From assembly GCA_903873965.1 (NCBI GenBank), contig CAIQQO010000076.1, positions 1 to 64,000 on the forward strand: 64,000 nucleotides of DNA, written 5' to 3'. Positions 1 to 8,614 of the stretch are shown here, one piece after another. This stretch comes from an uncultured bacterium. GTDB lineage: Bacteria; Chloroflexota; Anaerolineae; J036; Brachytrichaceae. How positions within the stretch are numbered: the first letter of the stretch is position 1; the number at the start of each line of letters is the position of its first letter. Made by a program: the position numbers and the translations under genes. The notes beneath the pieces were generated by a model that was given only the letters and a program-made list of their open reading frames with translations, ran no database searches and had not been told where the DNA came from.

Positions 1-31
1 AAGCCCGCCGTGTTAATCACACGGCGGGCTT
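1..31 (-). terminator. Intrinsic terminator downstream of potD
   Basis: A perfect 12-bp inverted repeat (AAGCCCGCCGTG at 1-12 against CACGGCGGGCTT at 20-31) surrounds a 7-nt loop. It lies 25 nt beyond the potD stop codon, so it probably ends the potABCD transcript. On the plus strand it is followed by GTTCATTTT, so it may also stop a rightward transcript entering from outside the window. The sequence beyond base 1 is not visible, so the minus-strand T tract cannot be judged. Confidence 0.7.
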
Positions 32-55
32 GTTCATTTTCGGCGCATCGTTTCG

Positions 56-1273
56 CTATTGCCCGATACCCACTTCGGTCCAGGCGCGGTCATAGAGCGC
101 CTGCACCTTGGCGTCACCGCGGGTCAGGAACTCCAACTTGCTACCCATCGCGGCAATGTCGGGATAGATATACTTGTTATTGAGCAATTCCTTGTCGATC
201 AAGCCTAGCTTCAATGCTTCGCCGTTAGGCGTCGGGAAAGCCTGCTTGTTGGCGTTCATGGCCGCAATGTCAGGACGGAGCAGGAAGTTGATGAACACCT
301 CGGCGGTGTACTTGCTCTTGGCGCCCTTGGGGATTGCCAGATTATCCTGCCAGACGGTTGTCACGCCTTGCGGGATAATGAACTTAATGCCCGGCTTCTC
401 ACGCGTCGCCACAATGCCATCGCCAGTGAACAGCATGCCAGCCACAATATCACCCGAGATCAGGTTATTGCGATTGTCCACGCTACTGAAGTAGCCTTTG
501 ACATTGGTCTTTTGATCGAGCAACACTTTCTTGGCTTCGTCGATCTGTTTGGCGTCAGTGGCATTAGCAGAATAGCCCTTGAATCGCAGTGCGGCGCCGA
601 TGCTCTCGCGCTGATCATCAATCATACCGATCTTGCCTTTCAGATCATCTGCGGGTGCAAAGATATCCTTCCACGAGGTGATCTCGGTCTTCAGTTTTGT
701 GCTGTCATAGGCGATGCCGGTCGTTCCCCAGAAGTATGCCAGCGAATATTCGCCGGTAGGATCGAAGTACAGTTTATAGTGGCCTGGATCAAGGTTTTTT
801 ACGTTGGGCACATTGTTAAAGTCAAACTTCTCCAACAGACCTGCGGTGATCATCTTTTCTACCATGTAGTCAGAAGGGACGATGATGTCATAGCCAGGAT
901 TACCGCCTGCCTGGAATTTGGCAAAGAGCGCTTCGTTGCTGTCGAAGTTATCGACATTAACCTTGACGCCAAATTCCTGCTGAAACTTATCAAGTACATC
1001 TTTGGAGATATAGTCCGACCAGTTGTACATGCTCAGCTCGGGCACCAGCTTGGATTTATCAACTGCCACAGGCGCCGCTGTCGGCAGTGGCGAAGACAGT
1101 GTTGCCGGTTCGGTGGCTTTAGGCGCATCGGTAGGTTTTGCCGTAGCAGCAGGCAGCGCAGTAGGTGAAACGGTTGCAGCAGGAGCCGTTGGCGAAGCGG
1201 CGCCTCCGCAGGCAGTCAGCGCAATGGCCAACGCCACTGCTATCCCTGAAAAAGACGTAACAGACTTATTCAC
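56..1273 (-). CDS. potD: Polyamine ABC transporter substrate-binding lipoprotein (PotD-like)
   Basis: Extracellular solute-binding protein of the spermidine/putrescine family, which captures polyamines and delivers them to the PotB-PotC permease. The 405-residue product has an N-terminal signal with lipobox LTAC near residue 20, so it is a membrane-anchored lipoprotein. A Ser/Thr/Pro/Ala-rich linker of about 45 residues follows, then the PotD core starting at LSMYNWSDYIS, with the family motifs YDIIVPSDYM and PSDY. The GTG start at 1273 is preferred because GGAGG lies 10 nt upstream; an upstream in-frame TTG at 1294 precedes that site. It is the last gene of potABCD, 45 nt after potC, and is followed by a terminator hairpin. 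The exact polyamine is inferred from the family. Confidence 0.9.
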   Translation of the reverse strand: MNKSVTSFSGIAVALAIALTACGGAASPTAPAATVSPTALPAATAKPTDAPKATEPATLSSPLPTAAPVAVDKSKLVPELSMYNWSDYISKDVLDKFQQEFGVKVNVDNFDSNEALFAKFQAGGNPGYDIIVPSDYMVEKMITAGLLEKFDFNNVPNVKNLDPGHYKLYFDPTGEYSLAYFWGTTGIAYDSTKLKTEITSWKDIFAPADDLKGKIGMIDDQRESIGAALRFKGYSANATDAKQIDEAKKVLLDQKTNVKGYFSSVDNRNNLISGDIVAGMLFTGDGIVATREKPGIKFIIPQGVTTVWQDNLAIPKGAKSKYTAEVFINFLLRPDIAAMNANKQAFPTPNGEALKLGLIDKELLNNKYIYPDIAAMGSKLEFLTRGDAKVQALYDRAWTEVGIGQ

Positions 1274-1318
1274 TTCAGAAAATCCTCCAGACAATCAATC
1301 AAAATGATAAACATACGG

Positions 1319-2164
1319 TCAGTGTTGGCGACGCTGCAGAAGCAGCGACATCACAATGATGCTGACCGAAAACAACAACAGAATTGCAGAGATGGCGTTG
1401 ATTTCAGGCGTGACGCCTTGTTTGAGCTGCGACCAGATGTAGATCGGCAGCGTGTTCCAGCCTTTGCCGGTGACAAAGAACGAGATGATGAAGTCATCAA
1501 TGGACAAGGTGAATGCCAGCAGTGCGCCGCTGACAATGCCCGGCATGAGCAGTGGCAGCGTGATCAACCAGAATGTTCTGGCTTCATCAGCACCGAGGTC
1601 CTGCGCGGCTTCTTCAATCGAGCGGTCAAAGTCGGCCAACCGCGCGCGCACCGTCAGATAGACAAACGGCATTGAAAAGGCGATGTGCGAAACGACGAGT
1701 GTAAACAGGCCGCGCTCGATCCCACCCGCCGCAAAGAAAAGCAGCAATGAGACGCCAGACACGATCTCGGGGATGATCACGGGCATGTAAAGCAAACCGT
1801 CCCAGATGGTTTTACCGCGGAAGTGCTCGCGCTCCATAGCCAGCGCCGTCATGGTGCCGATGATGACGGAGCCGGCGGTGGAAAGCAGGCCGATGATCAA
1901 GCTGCGCCCGGCAGCCGACAACAAGGCTTCGTTGTTCAGCAGACGCTGGTACCACGACAGCGTGAAACCTTGCCACACCGCCCCAGTGCGCGCGCTATTG
2001 AACGAGAAGATGATCAATACGATGATCGGCACATACAGAAAGGCAAACGTGAAGAGTGTGATTCCGACCAGCGACACGTGCCCCACCCTTAAGCTCGGGC
2101 GTTCCCTGGGCGGCGGCGCGAACTCCGCATGGTCGCCCATCACAACGATGGTTGTATTCGACAT
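1319..2164 (-). CDS. potC: Spermidine/putrescine ABC transporter permease PotC
   Basis: Inner-membrane permease subunit of the polyamine importer, 281 residues, the usual size for PotC. About six hydrophobic segments are visible, the first at residues 30-55 (LVGITLFTFAFLYVPIIVL). The cytoplasmic coupling (EAA) loop appears as EEAAQDLGADEARTFWLITL around residue 185, the site that docks onto the PotA ATPase. It starts 2 nt after the potB stop, which implies translational coupling. The C-terminus ends in a short basic tail. Partnership with PotB, PotA and PotD follows from the operon order. Confidence 0.92.
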   Translation of the reverse strand: MSNTTIVVMGDHAEFAPPPRERPSLRVGHVSLVGITLFTFAFLYVPIIVLIIFSFNSARTGAVWQGFTLSWYQRLLNNEALLSAAGRSLIIGLLSTAGSVIIGTMTALAMEREHFRGKTIWDGLLYMPVIIPEIVSGVSLLLFFAAGGIERGLFTLVVSHIAFSMPFVYLTVRARLADFDRSIEEAAQDLGADEARTFWLITLPLLMPGIVSGALLAFTLSIDDFIISFFVTGKGWNTLPIYIWSQLKQGVTPEINAISAILLLFSVSIIVMSLLLQRRQH

Positions 2165-2166
2165 GG

Positions 2167-3030
2167 TTACAACGCCATGCGCTCCCCACGCCCGACGCGG
2201 AAGTAAATCAGCGCCGCAATGGTCACCACAATCATCAACAACAGCGAGATGGCAGAGCCAAATGGCCAGTTACTTGCCACGCCGAACTGTGATGCGATCA
2301 CACGACCGATCATGTTGATCTTGCCGCCGCCCATCAGTTCGACAGTGATATACGAACCTACGGACGGCACAAACACCAGGATGGAGCCTGCCAGTACGCC
2401 AGGCATGGTCATCGGCAACATAACGCGCAAAAACGCGCGCCACATATTGGCGCCGAGGTCCTGCGCCGCCTCAAACATGGCCCAGTCGAACTTCTCCAGT
2501 GACGCATACAGCGGCAGGATCATAAACGGTAACTCGCCATACACCAGCCCCACCAGAACAGCTGCCGGCGTGGAGAGCATGCTGAGGGGTTCTTTGATCA
2601 GCCCAAGTGATAGCAGCACAACGTTAATCGGTCCGTTGGCGCGCACCATAAATTCGAGCGCATAAGTGCGCACCAGAAAGTTGGTCCAGAATGGAATCAT
2701 GACCATGAAGATCAGGGTATTGCGCCAGCGCTTGGGTGACCTTGAGATGTAAAGCGCGACCGGGAAGCTGAGGAGCAGTGTGATGATGGTGGTCAACAGC
2801 GAAATCCACAGCGAGAAAACGAACAGGTTCAGGTACAAGCCGTCCAGCGCCTGTTGATAGTTGTCCAGTGAGTAAGGTGGGATGGGGCTGCCCAGATCGT
2901 CGCGCGCCATAAAGCTGATGACGAAGATCACCAGCAGTGGCAGCGCAAAGAAGACAATCAGCCAGAATGCGCCTGGCAACATCAGCCCGAATATCTGCAA
3001 TTGCTTGCGTTCGCGAATGGCGTTCATCAT
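2167..3030 (-). CDS. potB: Spermidine/putrescine ABC transporter permease PotB
   Basis: Second inner-membrane permease of the polyamine importer, 287 residues. Hydrophobic segments are spaced as in the PotB/BinPDC family, beginning at GAFWLIVFFALPLLVIFVIS near residue 20. The EAA loop reads FEAAQDLGANMWRAFLRVML near residue 190. There are two adjacent ATG codons at the start; neither has a strong Shine-Dalgarno, which is common inside this operon. The gene lies 22 nt after potA and is nearly contiguous with potC. It forms a heterodimeric channel with PotC; this is family knowledge rather than something seen here. Confidence 0.92.
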   Translation of the reverse strand: MMNAIRERKQLQIFGLMLPGAFWLIVFFALPLLVIFVISFMARDDLGSPIPPYSLDNYQQALDGLYLNLFVFSLWISLLTTIITLLLSFPVALYISRSPKRWRNTLIFMVMIPFWTNFLVRTYALEFMVRANGPINVVLLSLGLIKEPLSMLSTPAAVLVGLVYGELPFMILPLYASLEKFDWAMFEAAQDLGANMWRAFLRVMLPMTMPGVLAGSILVFVPSVGSYITVELMGGGKINMIGRVIASQFGVASNWPFGSAISLLLMIVVTIAALIYFRVGRGERMAL

Positions 3031-3052
3031 GTTTTTCGTGCACCTGCGGGCA

Positions 3053-4150
3053 TCAACTGGCCAGCACCAGTGCGTTCTCGGGCTTAAAAGTCAACCACGC
3101 CGATTCTCCCGATTTGAAGAAGTAATCGTCGGGGTTGAGCGTGCTCGAACTGTTCTGCTCCCACACATCGATGCGTTGTGAGCCGAGGTTGATGATCACG
3201 CGGGTATCCGAGCCAACGTAGGCGATGGAGAACACATGCACCTGATAGGTGTTAGCCGTGGCGGTCGATGCATTTTCCAGCAATTGCATCTTCTCCGGCC
3301 GCACCGACAAGGTGGCTTGTGTGCCTGCCCGTACGCCTTCGCTTGCCCGACCGCTAAACACTTCACCGCTCGGAAGCGTCAGGTAGGCAAAGTCGCCGCG
3401 CACTTCGGTCACAGTGCCATCCAGAAAGTTGGTCTCTCCGATGAAGTCAGCCACAAAGCGGCAATTGGGGCGCTCGTATATTTCGAGCGGTGTCCCTACC
3501 TGCAACGCCTTGCCATGCGACATGACCGCGATACGGTCGCTCATCGTCAGCGCTTCTTCCTGGTCGTGCGTCACGTAAATAAACGTGATGCCCACCTGGC
3601 TCTGCAGCGTCTTCAGTTCAATCTGCATTTCCTTACGCAGCTTGAGATCGAGCGCGCCGAGCGGCTCATCGAGCAGCAGCACGCGCGGGCGATTGACCAG
3701 CGCACGCGCCAGCGCCACGCGCTGTTGCTGTCCACCAGACATTTGCTTCGGGTAGCGCGCAGCCAGTTGCGGTAGGCGCACCAGTTCAAGCGCTTCCTGT
3801 GTGCGGCGCTTGATCTCGGTTTTACTGACGCCCTTCATCTGCAAGCCGAACGCTACATTTTGTTCGACCGTGAGATGCGGAAAGAGCGCATACGATTGAA
3901 AAACAGTATTGACGTCACGACGAAACGGGGGCGTCGCACCCATGATCTTGTTGTCGATGGCGACAATGCCGCTGGTGGGGCGTTCAAACCCTGCAATCAT
4001 ACGCAGGGATGTTGTTTTTCCACAGCCGGAAGGTCCGAGCAAAGAGAAAAACTCATTTTGACGAATGGACATCGTCACATGATCCACCGCAGCCACTTCA
4101 CCGTATAGTTTGACAACGTCGCGTAATTCGACCGCGAAGTCGTTAGCCAA
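3053..4150 (-). CDS. potA: Spermidine/putrescine ABC transporter ATP-binding protein PotA
   Basis: Cytoplasmic ATPase that powers polyamine import; 365 residues with an ABC domain then a C-terminal TOBE domain. Visible motifs are Walker A GPSGCGKTT, the Q-loop in NTVFQSYALF, signature SGGQQQR, Walker B LLLDEPLGALD and the switch histidine in YVTHDQEEA. The start chosen is TTG at 4150 because GGAGG (minus strand, 4163-4159) is spaced 8 nt before it; a GTG at 4165 would put the Shine-Dalgarno inside the gene. It is the first gene of potABCD. A weak candidate promoter (TTGTAT, 18 nt, TAGATC) lies just upstream on the minus strand, but it is not convincing. Confidence 0.93.
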   Translation of the reverse strand: MANDFAVELRDVVKLYGEVAAVDHVTMSIRQNEFFSLLGPSGCGKTTSLRMIAGFERPTSGIVAIDNKIMGATPPFRRDVNTVFQSYALFPHLTVEQNVAFGLQMKGVSKTEIKRRTQEALELVRLPQLAARYPKQMSGGQQQRVALARALVNRPRVLLLDEPLGALDLKLRKEMQIELKTLQSQVGITFIYVTHDQEEALTMSDRIAVMSHGKALQVGTPLEIYERPNCRFVADFIGETNFLDGTVTEVRGDFAYLTLPSGEVFSGRASEGVRAGTQATLSVRPEKMQLLENASTATANTYQVHVFSIAYVGSDTRVIINLGSQRIDVWEQNSSSTLNPDDYFFKSGESAWLTFKPENALVLAS

Positions 4151-4553
4151 TGCAGAGTCCTCCACATCAGATCTAGCATGCTACGTCGCTTTGATACAAC
4201 GTCCATGCCCGCACGGGATGCCGTGCCAACTTCGCAGCCCCGTAATTCACACTTAAAGCTCCGTAGGCCATCTCGGGGAAACTTGGCTTCAGCCCGGAAT
4301 CTATGGGGACAGCGTTGCGGGCATTATAGCGGAAATATAGGAAGGGATCAGAGATTGGGGATGAGAGATTTGAGAAGTCTATGGGCGCCTGCGGGTTGAC
4401 TTCTTCGCACTGGCATTATAGTTACCAGACTCGCGCGAAATGGCGCGGAACAATCATGAACAGTCATCGTTTGACCCATCATCGGCAGGCTTCAACTCTC
4501 AGGCTGTACACCAGTAGCCTGTGGACGCCGGCGTTTTATCTGTGGGGTGCCCA
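4151..4553. other. Divergent intergenic region with heptad-type repeat
   Basis: About 400 nt between divergent potA and the isomerase gene. I find no supported gene; small open frames here lack coding character. A GAGATTG-type heptad stretch lies near 4348-4376 (GATCAGAGATTGGGGATGAG and following), matching the dispersed family at 20144, 24831 and 43180. A weak rightward promoter candidate is TTGACT at 4396-4401 and TATAGT at 4417-4422, but the 15-nt spacer is short. No riboswitch-like fold was recognised. Confidence 0.5.
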
Positions 4554-5375
4554 TTGCGATTAGCCCTCTCATCACGCTCGTTTCAATATGCGCTGGCGCG
4601 CAGGCGCATGGCGCTGGATGCTGTGCCTGCGCAGGCGCATGAACTGGGCTATACGGCAATCGAGATTGACGATACTCACCTGCATGCCCAGTCGATCCTG
4701 TTTCAGGCCGCCGGTACGCTACTGATGCGGCGCTATTTTGGCAAGGGCGCAGCATTTCGCCAATACACCTCATCACGGTTGCTTAGGCTGCACGAAGCGA
4801 TCCAGAATGCAGGCACGACATTGATTGCATGGACGGCGCACACCGACTTTACGCTGACGGGCAAGGTGGCGCAGTGGCAAATGCACTATCTGGAAGGCGC
4901 CATTGCGGCCGCTGACGACTTTGGCACGCGCATCGTGTGCATACAGGCCGGTGGCTCGGATCAACCCACACAAGACGAGATGTTGCACTGCATCAGCGGT
5001 TTGCGCGAAGCGGCCGATCTGGCTGGGCAATATCACACGCAACTGGCGCTCGAAACAGGCAGCGGCATCACACGGTCGGCTGTGCGTACCGAACAGTTGC
5101 TGAACGAAATCAACTCACCCTATCTCGGGGTGTGCCTTCGCATCGGGGCAGAGGACTGTGCAGCGCTCGCGCCTCTGGCGGTTCACGTTCACGCAACAGC
5201 AAAAGAGTTCGATACACAGGGTCGGGCGAAAGGGGTAGACTATGCTGCCCACATTGGTGCGCTTCGAAATGCTAAATACGGCGGGTGGGTATCGGTCCGT
5301 TATGAAGGCATGACAATGCCGATTCATGGCATCATGCGCATTGCGGAACTGGTGAGTGCGCTGGCGACGCAGTAA
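4554..5375 (+). CDS. Sugar phosphate isomerase/epimerase-like TIM barrel protein
   Basis: AP-endonuclease/xylose-isomerase-like TIM barrel protein of about 273 residues, the usual size for this family. The opening LALSSRSFQYALARRRMALD resembles family beginnings, followed by YTAIEIDD (strand 2) and later VCIQAGGSD, LALETGSG and WVSVRYEG strands carrying acidic metal-ligand candidates. The substrate cannot be deduced; family members isomerise or epimerise keto sugars using a divalent metal. I favour TTG at 4554, which has GGGGT just upstream; GTG codons at 4521 and 4542 are alternatives. It stands alone, divergent from potA. Confidence 0.65.
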   Translation: MRLALSSRSFQYALARRRMALDAVPAQAHELGYTAIEIDDTHLHAQSILFQAAGTLLMRRYFGKGAAFRQYTSSRLLRLHEAIQNAGTTLIAWTAHTDFTLTGKVAQWQMHYLEGAIAAADDFGTRIVCIQAGGSDQPTQDEMLHCISGLREAADLAGQYHTQLALETGSGITRSAVRTEQLLNEINSPYLGVCLRIGAEDCAALAPLAVHVHATAKEFDTQGRAKGVDYAAHIGALRNAKYGGWVSVRYEGMTMPIHGIMRIAELVSALATQ

Positions 5376-5460
5376 CGGAAAAAATGCCTCTGCAAAGGTT
5401 GTTGAAATGATAAGACTTGTCCAATGTGTCCCTTCGCTGGGGTAATTGACGTATGTTCCA

Positions 5461-5515
5461 TCCTTGCGAAGGATCTCATGCGGATAGGAACTCATGTAAA
5501 CAACCTTCGCAAGGA
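5461..5515. repeat. Family A inverted repeat (CCTTGCGAAGG / CCTTCGCAAGG)
   Basis: Perfect 12-bp inverted arms TCCTTGCGAAGG (5461-5472) and CCTTCGCAAGGA (5504-5515) enclose a 31-nt loop. A third degenerate arm (GCAAAGGTTGTT near 5392) lies upstream. The same arms occur at 43113-43148 in opposite order, so this is a dispersed element. It lies between the isomerase gene and the convergent yjjX, where it might also act as a transcription barrier, although no clear T tract follows. Confidence 0.75.
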
Positions 5516-5555
5516 GAAACGGGCAATGGAAAATTCCGGGTGGGTGTCACATGAC

Positions 5556-6098
5556 CTACGCACCTGTATTGTCGGCGTAATGTTCTGTGTTCACGAATCG
5601 TACGAGCGCGAGGAGCACAGCTGGGGTATAGAACTGCGCGCGGTTCAATCGCCCATGCGTCAGAATACCGACTGCGCCTTCCGCTTGCTTGGAGTTGGTA
5701 CGGCCAAAAACCACATCGTCAGCATGTCCTAACTCCATGCCGCTGCGCACGAGTTCGGCCACGCGTGGCGGTAGCAGGAATCGCCCTGTGGACGCCAAAC
5801 CGACGCCGCCAGCGCAATGCGCCACTACGCACCATGCGCACGCGAACATGCCTTCTTTCAGTTCCAATACGCCGCCTTCCAGCCCCACACCATAGTCAGT
5901 ATCCGGCAACGCCTGCAACACAAACTGCGCACGTTGCATGGCGCCCGCGATCATCTCTTCATCACCAATCGGTTGCACGCTGACACCCGAAGGTGCTGCC
6001 ATGGCGCGCACGTCGGCCGCGCCAAACATCTGCACGACACCGGCGCGCAACGCTTCAAGTTTGATCGGGTTGAGCGAACCTACTGTAAAACGTGTCAT
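5556..6098 (-). CDS. yjjX: Inosine/xanthosine triphosphatase (YjjX/DUF84 family)
   Basis: House-cleaning phosphatase that hydrolyses non-canonical purine nucleotides (ITP/XTP) so they are not built into nucleic acid. The 180-residue length fits the family. The N-terminal nucleotide motif is VGSLNPIKLEA, followed by DYGVGLEGGV near residue 72, the typical acidic active-site strand, and DDVVFGRTNSKQAEGAVG, which matches the YjjX signature. The ATG start has a weak AGGATG-like site upstream. It lies 83 nt after the leftward phosphate-binding-like lipoprotein gene and may be cotranscribed with it, with no evident functional link. Confidence 0.85.
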   Translation of the reverse strand: MTRFTVGSLNPIKLEALRAGVVQMFGAADVRAMAAPSGVSVQPIGDEEMIAGAMQRAQFVLQALPDTDYGVGLEGGVLELKEGMFACAWCVVAHCAGGVGLASTGRFLLPPRVAELVRSGMELGHADDVVFGRTNSKQAEGAVGILTHGRLNRAQFYTPAVLLALVRFVNTEHYADNTGA

Positions 6099-6181
6099 TG
6101 TTCTTCATCCTGTAAACGCGCTGTGGCGTTGCGGCACAATATCTACTATCAGCTTGTTCATCCTGCGCTCTTGCGTCAACG

Positions 6182-7060
6182 TCACGGCTGAGCCTGCGTC
6201 AAGGCCACATAGTTCATGGCGCTGACAATCGCCTGTCCTTCCTTGCCCAATGCCCACGCAACAAATTGACGCAACTCGCCCTGCGGTTCGCTGACAGACA
6301 GCAGATTCAGTGTGCGCGAAAGCTTATATTTACCGCCTGCGATGTTGGCTGGCGTGGGCATGACGCCGTCGATGCCGATCATCTTCACCGCCGGCGTCAC
6401 CGTATCCGTAATACGCGAACGCGGCACATAGGCAATGGCATTCGGCTGATAAGCCACAAAATTCATGGCCACTTCCACCGAGGGTAGCACGATGCAACTC
6501 AATCCGAGACGGAGGCTATCCATCACACGCTCGTCAAAAATAACGCGGGTGCCATCACCTTCTTCGCGCACGCCGACATCGATATCACCTTGTCCAACCG
6601 ATGAGGTGGCGCCCACGCCGAACTCCGTCCAACTGGTGCGCACGCCGGCAAACAAACCTCGCACCTCACCCAGTTGCAGGTTGTCGACCGGGTTGTCGGG
6701 ATGGACAATCGCGACAACGCCATCGCCCGCGAGATCACTTACCCACGGCGCGGTCTGACCAGGCGCAACCGCCGGCAGCAGCGACACGCCGACAATATCT
6801 GCCTGCCCCGCGTAAAGTGCATCTACGGCCGATTGACTGCTTGCCGACTGCACAGTGAAAATGGTTGTGGGATGTAGATCGCTGTAGGCCGTCGTCAATG
6901 CCTGAAGCAAGGGAAGTGATAATCCATCAGCACTCACCTTTAAGTTCGTGATCACCGGCGTCACCTTCGGTGTTTCCACGCGGGAGCAGGCGACACACGC
7001 TGCCAGCATCAGCAATGCGCTCAGCGACAACCGGGCAGCGCGGCGGATTGACTTCATCAT
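6182..7060 (-). CDS. PstS-like periplasmic-binding-fold lipoprotein
   Basis: Phosphate-binding-protein-like (PBP-like 2 domain) lipoprotein of 292 residues. The signal has the lipobox LAAC around residue 21, so the protein should be membrane-anchored outside the cell. Family features are the early SADGLSLPLLQAL strand, YAGQADIVGVSLLP, and VREEGDGTRVIFDERVM, the GTR segment seen in PstS-type proteins. No pst permease or ATPase genes are adjacent, so it is an orphan binding protein; the ligand (phosphate, tungstate/molybdate or other anion) cannot be fixed. It follows the M28-like gene by 25 nt and probably shares its transcript. Confidence 0.72.
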   Translation of the reverse strand: MMKSIRRAARLSLSALLMLAACVACSRVETPKVTPVITNLKVSADGLSLPLLQALTTAYSDLHPTTIFTVQSASSQSAVDALYAGQADIVGVSLLPAVAPGQTAPWVSDLAGDGVVAIVHPDNPVDNLQLGEVRGLFAGVRTSWTEFGVGATSSVGQGDIDVGVREEGDGTRVIFDERVMDSLRLGLSCIVLPSVEVAMNFVAYQPNAIAYVPRSRITDTVTPAVKMIGIDGVMPTPANIAGGKYKLSRTLNLLSVSEPQGELRQFVAWALGKEGQAIVSAMNYVALTQAQP

Positions 7061-7085
7061 CGATATCGGATCAGTACCGTGCGTT

Positions 7086-8291
7086 CTACTTTACGCCTAC
7101 GGCATCAATGCCATGCAGCAATTCCCACAAAAAGGCTTCATGGCGCTGCAGCGCCAATCCATCGGCATCGACATTCTCACCGACGCCGTTTCCGTCCACG
7201 ACGCCATTGCCAACCAACTGACTCCCAGCTTCTGACTTTGGGGTTCCAGCCACCGACGTAACACCAATGGCGCGCGCCACAATGTTCGGGCTGAGTTCGT
7301 TGCGCCCCACCACTTCCACAAGTAGTGTCATACCCAGATCAGTATGCGTTGTCGCAATACCATCCGCAATCGCCAGCAACCCGGCATCACTCACTACTGC
7401 ATGAGTAAACCGTTCAGTGCGAATCACCGCAGGCACGCTGCCCTTGGCTCCAACGGCACAGAGAACAACATGAACCGCCTCAGCCCGCCACGCGGTTTGC
7501 GACTCAAAAAAGGCTTGCGCGCCATAGGCACCCGCTTCTTCTGCGCCCGTAAACACAAAGACCGCCTCAGCCCGCTTCAGCGGCGCGTCCTTCAATCGCT
7601 CGATCACCCCGAGCACTGCGGCGACGCCGCCGGCATTATCGCCGCCATAACTGTTGTCATAAGGCGCGCGATCTGCTAGAACGGATACGACCAACAGCGC
7701 CAGAAAGACCAATCCCGGCGCCAACGCCATCTGGCGCACAATCGCAGCAGAGATGGGCACACCAATAATGGCCAGCACGATCAACACGGCACCGGCCAGC
7801 TCGCTCGCTACGATCAGGAGCGGCATTATCGAAAGAACCTTGACACCGAGAATCACCGGGGTGCGATGCCCATCGATATGCGCTGTCACAATGATCTTCT
7901 TGTGGCTATCGGTTGTATCTTCTGCGGGCGGTGTGTGCACAATCACATTAGTACTGCGCTCGATGGGCAACAACCAGCGCAGCAGATTTGGGCGATATTG
8001 CAATTCGAGGAAGAGAGATGGCAACGCAGTGGCCATCAGCAGAATGGCTGCCGCAGCGCCTACAGGTTGTGACTGCCCCAGCAGAATAACGCTGAGTAAA
8101 CCCACTGCCGCGTAGAGAATAAAAGGACCATACGCCAATTCGGCACCCAGGAAATGCTGTTGCTGCGGCGTGAAGCCCATAGCCGTTAACTGATCGGCCA
8201 CATAATCTGCCACGCTGGTCTTCTGTTCATTAGCGCCATCGCGCTGACTCATGCCTGCAGCAAGCGCGCGAAAGTGATCAAGTGATGTCAT
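7086..8291 (-). CDS. Membrane-embedded M28-family peptidase homologue, metal site partly degenerate
   Basis: A 401-residue protein with the M28 zinc aminopeptidase fold interrupted by hydrophobic segments (about residues 50-72, 76-95, 150-185 and 190-205). Conserved pieces are TAHIDGH (H138, D140), GGDNAGGVAAVL (D218) and GAEEAGAYGA (E250-E251). The usual later acidic ligand is not seen in VVLCAVGAKG, and the terminal His-containing motif is replaced by a Gly/Asn/Val-rich stretch (residues 357-371) before ENVDADGLAL. It may therefore be inactive or use one metal. I chose ATG 8291; ATG 8300 is as good, while the frame extends to 8564 without coding-like sequence. The lipoprotein gene follows by 25 nt. 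Confidence 0.75.
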   Translation of the reverse strand: MTSLDHFRALAAGMSQRDGANEQKTSVADYVADQLTAMGFTPQQQHFLGAELAYGPFILYAAVGLLSVILLGQSQPVGAAAAILLMATALPSLFLELQYRPNLLRWLLPIERSTNVIVHTPPAEDTTDSHKKIIVTAHIDGHRTPVILGVKVLSIMPLLIVASELAGAVLIVLAIIGVPISAAIVRQMALAPGLVFLALLVVSVLADRAPYDNSYGGDNAGGVAAVLGVIERLKDAPLKRAEAVFVFTGAEEAGAYGAQAFFESQTAWRAEAVHVVLCAVGAKGSVPAVIRTERFTHAVVSDAGLLAIADGIATTHTDLGMTLLVEVVGRNELSPNIVARAIGVTSVAGTPKSEAGSQLVGNGVVDGNGVGENVDADGLALQRHEAFLWELLHGIDAVGVK

Positions 8292-8614
8292 GCGCTGCAT
8301 GATAATGCATGCGTTGACGCAGTTCAAATGGGATTTTGAATTCTGATGGCCGTAGGGGATTCGTAGGCCGAACGTCATGCCGGCGCGAGATAAAAAGATT
8401 ATAAAGAAGCCAATAGAGTCAGGGTGGGACCTCCTCTTCTCCTCCTTTTGCTTTGAGAGCCAACGTTCGGCGTCGTTGGCTCTCGTCGCTAAAAGGACTT
8501 TCAAACAGTCACTTTGGTTCAACTTCACTCCAAAATCAGCTAAATGACAGGTTAATAGGCGCAATTGTCGTATGATGGATGCTTGTATAGAGTATTGAAT
8601 TATGAGGTGTAGTC
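8292..8614. other. Intergenic region with an 11-bp hairpin
   Basis: About 320 nt between the divergent M28-like and DUF1232 genes. It holds a perfect hairpin, GAGAGCCAACG (8455-8465) with CGTTGGCTCTC (8474-8484) and an 8-nt loop. Neither flank carries a clear T tract, so I do not call it a terminator. A possible rightward promoter for the DUF1232 gene is TTGTCG near 8565 with TATAGA about 15 nt later; the spacer is short. No gene is supported. Confidence 0.5.

Noticed and set aside
368..1168. A 266-codon plus-strand frame and its neighbour up to 1307
   Set aside because: Antisense shadow of potD; product low complexity with Arg/Cys runs.
4178..4563. Two short frames between potA and the isomerase gene
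   Set aside because: No coding-like composition, no start site; they include the heptad repeat.
8292..8564. Upstream extension of the M28-like gene to 8564
   Set aside because: The added residues include a stretch translated from the intergenic hairpin and lack family similarity; no Shine-Dalgarno precedes the extended start.
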